A stretch of DNA of 64,000 bases. Source: Styela clava. Lineage: Eukaryota; Chordata; Ascidiacea; Stolidobranchia; Styelidae. The notes under the pieces were generated by a model that worked only from the letters and a program-made list of their open reading frames with translations, ran no database searches and was not told where the DNA came from. The stretch is from the NCBI RefSeq assembly GCF_964204865.1, contig NC_135259.1, forward strand, positions 5,590,974-5,654,973. Direction: 5' to 3'. Shown in pieces: positions 26,476-38,400 of this stretch. The translations under genes were made by a program, and so were the position numbers. How positions within the stretch are numbered: position 1 is the stretch's first letter; each line of letters starts with the position of its first letter.

Positions 26476-29400
26476 CTGATAAAACATGGATTATCAGTTA
26501 TAAAGTACAACCCAGGACTAAGTTGATAGGTCTAAATTGCCTGACAAAAGGAGGAATGTTGTGAACCACTGAACTAAAGCCATGGCTGAGTGTATTCCAT
26601 GGCTTGTTATTTGTGCCAGTGGTGGTAGTGCAGGTAAATAATTATTTATTTAGGTGTTAGTTAACCTGTTTTAGTAAAGATCATTAGGGGATAGTTATGT
26701 GGGAGATGATTGCCGACTGCGGCTACCTCCACCATCAAGTCCATGCTTCTGAAAACAAATCACTGGCTAATCAAACCCATATTCAATATGGACTGGTAAC
26801 CGGAAGAGAGGGCGTGCTTCGCCATATGATTAAGCCATCTTATTGGCTTTCCTCTCCCCTGGGTAAATATGTAAATCCTATCCTATATCTATGCCATGAC
26901 AATGCTTATTGCCATTCTTTTGCCTTTGATGCATGTGGGATACAAAAGCAGTCCTAAGGCTTAATGGCATCATCCTCACAAAGATGTAAATTTCTCATAT
27001 CAAATCTATGTCCACAAAATATCAGGTAATAAGAAAACAGAGTTTTGAGTCAACCTCTTAACTATGACATAATAGGATTAAGTAAGAATCAATATTTTTG
27101 TGAAATAATTTGTCATTTTTATAATCTGATGATATGTCATCATAATAAAAAGGTGTAGGTTTTCGAGTCCTCGTATAGTTTACATTGATACGAACCACAG
27201 AAACCACAAGTCACTGACTCACAAAACACAATGAAACTGTTATTTGTTAAACATTAAATGTATTATAAACTAATAGAGAATTCAAAACGTTGTGTCCTAT
27301 AAATATCAGGAAAAACCGTAATATCTCAAAAATTATGTGCTTCATAATTTAAATAATAAATTGACTCCAGTACACAATAGTCTATTTTATTTTTTGTGGT
27401 AAAAAACGCCCATTTCTCAGCCTCAAAGTTTTCACTCATTTCAGTATTTACATAAACAAAATGTTTAAAAGATAGTTTATATTTGTACTGCCAGTAGGTC
27501 GAATACGATTACCGGTAACTGAAAACTATTCTGGTTCTCAAATGTCGTTCCCATATTTGACCTTTCTGCGTTACTGCCACAAGTATTTCTGTATAGTAGT
27601 ATATACAGCAGAAAGGTACCCACAAAACCAGGCAGAAAAGTATAGCAAAGAAGGCATTCATGACTCTCATTACTATTATGACAACACAAAGAATAACCAA
27701 CCATAAAGCTGGATTATTCTTATTTTTAGAAAAGTTGAACTCATAGTTGAGTTCATGACAAATGAAGATAGAAATACTGCTCCTACGTATATGAGACGAA
27801 GGCGTGTATTAACACATCATGCTTAATTAGAGAGTATCCCATTGTGTTTTCTTTACTTATACACCATTTCCAGTAATGGGATTCCAGTGGGTTCGCAAGG
27901 GTTCATTCAAACCTGTTCGGGGGATGTCGCAATAATCACCGAACCCATTCTTATCTTTTTTTTAGACGTTAGACAACTCATGTTATATTTGGCATTTTAG
28001 AAGTTATATATTAGATTTGAGTGAATAATGCTAATGCATAGTGTAACATAAATTAGTTAATATACGACGTTCAAGTTGTTCTTATCAGGTAATCTTATGT
28101 TATATTCTTGTGTTGTTATAGAGCTATAAGTTAGGCATGGTTTTCCGGAATGAAGGAATCTGTTGTTGGTGAGCTGGTTACGAATGAGAACTGTTCTCAA
28201 AATTTTGAATCACTGTTTATGTCACAAGGTAGGATTCAACTATACAACTCCAGTACATGTATTACCATCAGTTTCTATTCTTAGAGATAGGCAAGAAATG
28301 TATCCACGAGGTCATATAACCACAGCGCCACACAAAGTTTGTATTAAGTTTATAAAACCAACTAACGTTACACCAAAGATAGACAATGGTTTGATTGTGA
28401 AACACAGCATAATGAAAACATATCCATGGTGACATCATATTAACATTATCTATCTGATCAGTTTATTGTACTCTGGAGTCAAGTTTTGATGACAACCTAT
28501 AAATTAAAATCTATGGTTTCCGTTGTCATGACAACTGATTCGACACTGGTTTAAAACTATATAAATAGAAATATACAACATTAACCTTATTTCGATCTAT
28601 TAATGAGCACTTGCTTTCATGATTTGAAAGTTGCTATTAAGCGAAAAAATACATACACCTAAGATTAAGACATAAGTTATAAACTAAAAACCCACTACAT
28701 TAAAACAAAAAGCTTTTTGATGGTTCATAACTTCAAACTAAAAAAATATATTTGAACCTGGAGTTTTGTTCATATTCTAAATTAAGCCATGTGAAATATA
28801 TCTACACTGCTTTGGGCATTGCTCCCTACAGATCAAAAATCTTTCAAATTCCTTGACTGTCACTTCATCTATGATGAGAGCAGAGGTCAGCATGCTATAT
28901 GTGGAATCAGGTACCATATTAGCTCCTCACATGCTAGTGCAACTTGTCTAGAGACTTATTCGAAGTGAACTATGGTATATTGTTAGGAATGTCGTTGTAT
29001 TCGGCACATAAAGTATTAACATGAAAAAATATATATATATATATTATAATGATTGATATATAATGATTAATTATAATGATATATATATAATAATGATTGA
29101 TGCTTACCTAGGAATAATTAGCTAATCCAGAATCGGGTCTTGTGTGTTATTTTAAATTGAATTGTGTATGTTTAATGGTAGTTTGGGGAAAATATTTATA
29201 TATGATGTTGATGGAGTCTTAAAATTTTTTAAATTGCAGAGGAAATTTATAGATTCCATATAAAGTTCTCTCGCCCTAAACTTGTATTTAAAAACAGTAA
29301 AATAAACTTGAAAAACAGATTAAATTCAACAAACCGGGTTAAGATATATTGAGTCTCCATAACAAAATTTAAATTGTAATGAGACTTCATGAACACCCTG

Positions 29401-32400
29401 TATATCTTATAGGTGTAATGAGTACATAAAATGAAATATTGACACACGATATAATTAATGTTATCTAAACAAAATAATACTTCTTCACTTTCAACCATTT
29501 TTTAACAAATTGGTATGAAAAACCCGAACTCAGGATAAGGTCATATATATGAGATAACAATACCTTCTTCTCATAACAGTTGAGCCTTGAATCACAAATA
29601 TAATCTACATGCCCGGCTTAGCGGCAAAAATTCTAAGATAGGTAACTTGTAAAGCATGCAAAACAATTTCCGGTACCCTGCAAGATTATAAATATCGTCT
29701 TGCATCCAGGAGAAGTTAAATATTTACATATAAATTTGATAAAAACGAGTTTATTCAAATTTATTAGTATATCAGGCTACGAATTTTGCGTCAAAACTGA
29801 AACAAAGTCTGAATAATTCCTTCTGATAAGATTTTATTAATGAATTTGATACGGTGTCTATAAAATATCCTTTCCGTAACAAAATTATTTTAAATACTTT
29901 ATGCAAGTTAGATAGTAATGAAACGTTATGAGGCGGAAGTTGAAACATGGTATTTGAAACCGGAAAATGATCGCTAGATCACTTTTAGTCTTAATTCCTT
30001 TCACTATTATTATTTCATAGTCAATCAAGTGAAATATTCATCTTACAACGGACTAGACAATTTTTTGACATATTGATCTACAAATGAAAGTAATTTACCT
30101 CATATTTAGCAAATCACAGCATTTTTATTTCTCTATTAAATTTATTTTACATTTTGTACTAACTGTATTAACAAACTTTTTGCTTTCTTGAAATAAATTT
30201 TTTCGCCTCATAGTATTGAGACCATATTATAATAGGTCGCTCAAATCAAACATGAACTCGATCACGCAACATATAAAAAGCAGTAAATTTCCCATTGAAT
30301 TGTTCATAACTTTATCCTTTATGCATCCGTAAACAAAATAATTGGTTGAGAATCACTCTATATGGAAAAATACCTCTTGAGAAAAAATACAATGTTTCAG
30401 AACTTGGGTTTTTGGAATATAAACACGAACAATTTAAGGTAATTTTCCCATTTAAATAATCTTAAAATTGTTTCAAGTTTCATGACGACAAAGATATATT
30501 GAGCCTAAGATGATTATATTATTGTGGTTAAATAATGACAAACTTCAAACAAAAAGTAAATATTGAACATATTTACGAGACCAATTTAGGAAACGTTAAA
30601 GACATCATTTTATGTGAAACTACGGAGTAAAATCTGCACAATTATAAGTGTAATTCATCCCACATCTTGATCCTTGTCTGGAAATATTTTAACAGTAAGG
30701 TAAGTCTTTTGTTATGTGGGTTCAAAATTATATTTTTGAGTGCATTTTCAAATTAAACTTTGACGCTACATAAGAGAACAGAGAATATTTGAAAGTGCTT
30801 TCACTTCTATTAGTAAACCTTGACACCCACCCTTTGACACGGTTCTTATTAAACGGTCCTCTTATTTGTTGATAGCACAAACAAGGGTACCTCCGTAGTA
30901 TGTGTAACAGTTTAGAGTTAGGCCATAATTTTATTTTGATTTTTATTATTTTGGTTCTATTACGAGTCCGGGGACTGTCTGAGTTAGCCAAGTGAATATA
31001 CCTCGGCCCATAGGTTTCAGTCCCTTTACACAACTTGATGTAAAGTAGGCGAACAAAATCAGTTACAACCATATTGGCACACACACTTCTGGAGCGCCCG
31101 AAAAAAGTCCACTGGCGTCTCACAGGAATGCCCAAAACAAATCAAATGTTTGAATACATTCAATACAGTATTCATTATTTTATTTTCATTTTTTAATTTA
31201 TTTTAATTTAAATAATTTAAAACTATCTTATTTAAAAATTAGGGATTTTGACTATCAGACAAGCAGATCATAACACATAATATTTCAACTGGTAACAAAC
31301 AACACACAGAACACTATAACTTTTATATCAATGTTGTTTCAGATATGATCAACAGAAATATATTGTGATTTATGCAACTTTCCACATGAAATTTCCCCAT
31401 GTTAGAATGTATTTCAATATTCGGTATTCAGAAATAGTTTCCCAGAATGTATTCGAAATAACGAAACATTCGAATTTGGCCATCCTTGATGTCACATCAA
31501 CAATATTTAGAGTAATCATAATATACTTACTCAACATAAGCATGAGAAACCCATTTTGGATTTTTAACCGCAGCTTCTGCGTGACGTAAAATTGCTTCCC
31601 TGGGATTTGAATCATCAGCTGTATTCTTAGCAATATTTTTCATGATGTATGATGATAAAGTGCCGCCGTGAGCAGTAATTCGACCACCAGCACCTGAAGA
31701 AGGTGATATGAAATAAAAGTGGATTAACAGTGACATCGTGTGAATGAAAAAAGTTGGGGGTTCGTTCGCTGAACTTTGTATAAAGTCAGTTTAATGCGAA
31801 AGCGGAATCTCATAAATCCCAATCACAAAAGATCCGATCCAATGAAGACTTGGAATACTTTCATGAACATTCTCTCGTAATCTCGAATAGTAGATCTGGA
31901 AACAAACCTGGGCCTGATAATGGTGGTTGTGGTTTTCTTGATTTAACTGGATCCTTTCTTGCTTTTTCCAATTGTTTCTTTGTACTTCTCTCCCGTTGCT
32001 CTCTGTACATTGGTAGCGAGTATGCTGTTAAAGAATATAACAATATTATTAGGTCAAGATTTAATATTGTCCTTCATGGAATTGAGACGGGTTCTGAGTT
32101 GATGCATTGAGTCAAGTGTTAACATTGCATCATAGTTTAGCTAGATCGAATTCCTTCCATAAGGGATAGTTATGCTGTACTTCTGGCTTTGGCAGGTTGG
32201 TTCTTCCCCCATCAAGTCCATATTTTCAGAATAAACAATTGTTAAATGTTTCGCTACACTTCAGGGACTGACTAGTAACTGCATGGTCCCACGACTTCCA
32301 ACATAACATGAAGTCGCCTGTGAGAGCCTATTCGAAACAGATATTAGAAACTACCGGTACTTCTTTGCGTATCATAGGATTGTATCAGAGTTCCATTCAT

Positions 32401-35400
32401 AGATCTCCTATATTCACTCTTTGAGCTTGGATGTAAATTTTTTTCCATTACAGTTCCTTTGACCTCATTTTGTATTTTTCAATCTTATCAAAAAATTTTA
32501 TTATTCCATTCAAAATCAAACGAAACTAATTCATATTATATTGTAAAAGAAATATATATACCGTAAATGACTTACGTGTAATAATTTTATGTCTGATAAA
32601 AACTTCGGCATGATTAGTTTTTTGTCTTCGTTTAACAACACAAAGTTTAGCTCCTCGAACACTTCTTTTTGGATCGTAGAAAACTTTAGCCGTTCCCTCT
32701 CCTGTTCCTACCATGATTTGATTAAGTTTGGGATGCCATAAACATCTCACAACACTCTGAAAAGAAACAAAATTTTTCTATTACTGAACAAAGCACTTTA
32801 GGAAACAGCAACATGGCAAAAATTATGATCTTGTTACATGGGAATCATATCCGCCATGACCAACCGAAATGTATGCAATGTTTCACCATTTCCAGATGTT
32901 GAAATGAGCCCACTTTGAATGGTTTAGTAGAAAATGAGGAACAGAAAAAGAATGCAGAAGTATCTTCAGAACAGACCCCAACAGACTTCCTAGCCTTCAT
33001 AGTTACCTGATACCACCAGATTTTTTAGTAACATTCACTCATAATATGAAGGTGTTAGGGAAGTTCAATATTTAATATAGTGATACCTTGCAATCTGCTT
33101 ATCATCATGATAAATATCCAAAAATATTTAGGAGTGAAATGTTTAAATGTAAACAACATACGGCATATTCTGGTATAAACGCAATGCATTACCTGCACAC
33201 AAAATTATATTTTTGTCCTGAATTTGGTTGGATTTATTTAATTAAATAACCAACCTGGCCAGTGGTCATATCATATCATTCTACGAATTGATAAATTCGT
33301 CCACTATTTTTTGAATTGAAATTATGAAGTTATTTCACTCATAGGACACCTACTCAAGAAGAGTTACAGCTATTTTGTCAGAAGTCACAACTGTCACCCA
33401 CAAGTACTTTTTTAGTCATTAGCAAATTTCATGAACATGGATGAACACAGGACTTGAAACTTTCATATTCTGTTAAAGCGAAGTTATTTTGAGAATTAAT
33501 CGAGTACCAATATTTGATAATGTAATGACAACATTTAAATTAGCATAAATGCGGCCTATTCAGAATGGAGTTCGGGTCTGGTCGAGTCTTAATCGAGTTG
33601 ACAATCATTTTAATTCTTATATTAAACACAAATTCATTTTCTATTCATGTTATGACATAAGAGCTTACAGTGTCACATATTTCCATCTCATTAAGAATCT
33701 CCAAACTATCAGTATCAAGGAATATAAGTTTTCCTGGTCCTTTACCCTTCCTCACAGATATCCCAGTCACAACCAACTTTCCATTTGGGCTAAATACGCA
33801 ATCAGTCCTGTGTAAAGAACATCAAGTTTAGAATAAATATAGATATATGGCAATGGCCACAATTTGCATTGTTTCATCTACAGAGAGCGACTTGGGCTGT
33901 TATATAAACAGCGGGTTTAATTTTTAGACCAGCTACAGAAAGAGTGTGCCACCCATCAAGTGCAATGGTAAATTAAAACAAAAAGGTTGAATGAATAATA
34001 TGAGATTTAAAATCAGATATTCCATGTTAAACCATTATGGCAATTCACATCGGCCTATTTTTTTCGCAGCAACAATGACCCAAACACCAACAAGAACAAC
34101 AAAATTTTGCAAAACAATACAAAACTCTGCTTTTCTTTAAATACTCACTCCTAGTCAACATAGGAGCATTTATTTAAGTAATTTGCTATAAAAGTGGGCG
34201 TTTGCTCTGAAAAGTTGACCTCCAGCTCCTGATAAGACTGCTTAATCATATGGTGAACCATGCACTTATTTATATTATACCTCCTATATTCAATCTTTGA
34301 ATGTATTTACAAAATGGAGAACATAATGCATGAGAATTCATAAAAATCATCATATAGTCGCTTGACTTACATGGGGAAAAAGTTTTCTAAATTCTGTGCA
34401 ACGGCAGTCGGTCTTTTAAATTGTCGAATATCCCACATTTTTACAGTGTCATCTCCTCCTCTCGTACAAAAAGAATGTTGATTGTATGAAAAACATATCG
34501 ATGATGTATCAGTACCATGACTATGACATCCATGCAATATATGTGAAGTGTGGACCTGGAATGTACAGTTGGTTCCATTACGGAATCTATAATTGAATGA
34601 AATTCTTGTGAACATTATGTCAAGTTTGAGTCTTTATTAAACTCAAGTTTAAACATTTTTGACCCGACTCAAGGTCCTAATTCTGAGAAACCAAATTCAG
34701 ACTATAAAAACCGTGATGTAACCTTCTTCCATTGTCTTTGTTTAATTGTAAATTTTGACTTTGGTTACTACTAATTAGTGACTCTTGACCTCGACGATGT
34801 GGCGCATCGTGCCAAGTGTCAGGAATACACTCCACACCACATCTCTTATTTCTCTGCGTGGGTTCACAAGCAGGGATAAATATGTAAATTCTATCCTCGA
34901 AGTCTGAATGGGAACAGGACTAAAGAAACCACATGAAAACGAAGTGTTTTGCAAAACCAATGAAAAATTTTCTGACATCTTTACATCCCTCGTAGCTTTG
35001 TCAGGTTTACTTCAACAACTGCAAAATTACACTTTGACTACATGTAAAATGACAAATCCAACTAGAGTAACATAGATAAACAATCCAAAAATGGCAAACC
35101 TTCATTTTTTCATCCCATAATTGAATAGAACCATCATTGCAAGCAGCAGCAAGAAGTTTTCCATCACGACTATAACAACAGGATGTCGGTATTGCACGAC
35201 GACCTGATTTGTCTTTACATTTCCTTACGCTCTACATGAGAAGAAAAGTTATGTCTGTCAAGTTGAACAGTAACGATTGATGTCCATAAATCTCCAAGAA
35301 TAAAACTAGAATTTAGTTGGAAACCGAAGACTTATCGATCGGAGGTTAGGGGATCCCCCAAAACAGTGGTCTTACTCCATAGTGACACCGTGTGTCCCAT

Positions 35401-38400
35401 CACTAACTAATTAATAACTCGCTAATTATACGACATAATCCATCCAAAATCGATAGGCTCCATCACTAACTAATTAATAACTAGCTAATTATACGACATA
35501 ATCCATCCAAAATCGATAGGCTCCTGTTCCGAACTATGATGAATGCACATGCAAAATTTGGAGCAGATTCAACCTCGCTTTTGTGAGATATCGCGTGTAT
35601 CTAACAGACAAATACCTATCAACATACTTACCGATCTTAAGATCGATAATTAATTAGGAAAAAGTTATGGGGATATGAAAGTCTCATTAAATTATTCTGT
35701 GCCACGAATGCTAAAAGCCTCTGTAAGGGAGCCATGAGCCACATAAGAGGAATGCTAAAAGCCTCTGTAAGGGAGCCATGAGCCACATAAGAGGTTGAGT
35801 CTACCACTGATCTAAGACATCCAACTTGAATTCACAGTCCTATACCAAAAAGGAACTGGCTGTGAAAAATATTTAAACGAGTCATATTTGAAAGTCAATA
35901 TATAGAAAATATACTGTTTAATAATAAAGAATGATGGTATTCAGCTCAGTAGAATCATTTTTCTGAATATTACACTAACCTTGCACTTTTTTCCCTCTGA
36001 ACCGACATCCCATGTTCTTATTGTACCATCATTAGAACAGGTCATGAATTCACTTTTAACTTTAGGATGCCAACATCCACTGTTTAACATAGCATTGTGA
36101 CCCTAAAACAGACAATGATGACAATCATCAAAAAGACTTACGGTAGGTATATTCGAAAATGGGCAAATAATGACCAATTCCGTTTATATGCCAAAATAAT
36201 ATTTTCCAAGTGTGGGATTTTGCACACATTTTTAAATTGGTTAATTTTCAACCCAAAACATGTGAATATCCATGCATATTCAATGAATTTAATTATGGAA
36301 ATTTCTGTAAATAAACAGCGATTTGAAGTCTATTTTTTACAGTTCGAAGATGGCCTACAAAAACCAAAGGCAAAATACATGTGAATATTTGATACATCCC
36401 CGATTCCTATTCATGGTAAATAATATACTAGGAATACTTTCGAGAAATTCAGGATTGAAAAATAGTGATAGTTTTTAAGAAAACCACCACAATATATTTT
36501 TGATGACAAATATACAAAAACAAAATCACTTTATTACTATAAAACTTTAAATATATATTGAGCAATCAAAGTGATGAATTTCAACTGTATTCATATTTTA
36601 TTAAGCGTTGTGGTTCAGTATATTTGTGTCTCAGATACTAAATGGTCAAAAAATAACTTGCAGAGCTCGAAGGAAACTTTGGAAGATTGAATAAGGGCAT
36701 ACCGTATATGCTCGTTTTACCGCCCGATCTTGATTAAGGTCCCGTTTGAATAGCCCCCGTGTGAACAGAACATAAAAATAAATAAGAGCCGGTGCTTGAA
36801 TATCCGCCCGATGTAAAAGCTGATTTTTCAGTGGTAGAGAACAATAGGAAATAAGAAGCGCTTTTGTCACAACGCTGTTGAATTTTAAGCGCCGGTAGAT
36901 CACACTCACGCCTTAGGCGTCCAAGTACATAACAGATAGCATTGATTACGTAACACCATGGTTCTCAAACTGGGCATCGCAACGACCTAGTGCGTCGTTT
37001 CAATATTGATAGGGCGTCGCAAAACTTTTCTTCTTTTGCGGATTTGTACCTGCGGTGCGTAGAAAAAGTCAAAACTATCATTATTCTTGTTTAAATCATA
37101 CTTGAGAACTGGAAATAACAATATATTAAATATTGTAACAATCGAAAATAACAAGCGCCCGTGCTTGAATAAGGGCCGGTTTGAATATGGGCCCGGGCAT
37201 CAAAACGATCAAATACGGTAGTTCTACATTTTACTTGGTGTAAAATGTGTTAGTCGAGTTGAGAATTGTTGATAGAATACAAAATGTGGTTTTAAAAAGT
37301 AAAAAGTTTTATTTATGTTCTATGCGTAATATAGTTTTTTAAATTTTTTGATCATCACACATATATTTAAATGATCACACAACATAAATAATTACTGGCA
37401 TTGATCACATAAGCATGAGTGACAAGCAGATGTAACAATTTACGATTGTATTACAATATTGAAACTTGATGGCCACACAGCAATGAAGAAATACGAACCG
37501 CAGTTCTATACATGTCCGAAAGATACTGATCTCCTTTTATACATTCAAGAACTTCAAATCCATCTCTGTTATAAACTTTAGCTTGAGAATTTCCTGCAAC
37601 AATCAGCACATTCTCTCCAGTGCTACTGTATTGAATATTCTTTATCTGATGACTAAAACAATATTTTAGAATTAATAATAAAATTACTTTTACTGATTGA
37701 AAAATTCATTGATCACGGATTGCAGTCATTGTATACTTATACTAGGCATTGTACACAGAAAGGATACTCTGTACACAGATGAAAAACATGACGTTCCATT
37801 ATATCCCTTCTCAGTTTCAAGGGAGTTCTGTTTAAAAATTACCGAATTATGATGATAAAAAGGTTTATTCGTGAAGTATGTTCAATCAATTTGATATTCT
37901 ACCTAAATCATCCGTAACCATAGGGATATTGAGATATTTTTACAGATAACCTGATATTTTTTAAAACAACACAAGAGACAACAGAGCAGAAACAGTGTTG
38001 CAAATCAGACAATTTGCCACACAATGTCTCTCGGATTGTTAAGTGTTGTTTGTTGTGTGTTGATTGTAGTGTTGTTTTTTTGTCCAATTCCTAACGTGCT
38101 GCACACTGATGCAGCGAGCAATAAAAGCAATGTACAATCGTGTACTTACGTTGAATAGATTATGATATCATATTTAATAAACTGCTATGGGTTTTAGATT
38201 GCATGAATTCCATAACACTAAAAAATGAATGAGTCAGCAAGTGGCATAATCATAGACATTGTTTCCAATATTGTTTTAGATTCTTTTGCAAGCTAATTTT
38301 CTAGGTATAGCATAGGCATTGTTTAAACCCCCTATTTAGAAGGACTTACTGACACTGCCTCTGCTATACCAGACAAACAGTAACTGAGCAAAACCAATGT

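Larger units (their letters stand above)
26476..31530 (-). other. WDR70 intron 12, large and repeat-containing
   Basis: This intron of about 5 kb is several times longer than the other WDR70 introns. It contains a 5'-truncated SINE on the plus strand (26705-26885), an AT microsatellite region (29022-29095), and a moderately GC-richer stretch at 30728-31135 open for 135 codons on the minus strand that matches nothing I recognise. No conserved coding block was found elsewhere in it. Confidence 0.75.

Noticed and set aside
34556-34615. Upstream extension of WDR70 exon 8 to the open-frame start
   Set aside because: It would break the reading phase from exon 7 and add residues absent from the family; the internal acceptor ACATTCCAG resolves both.
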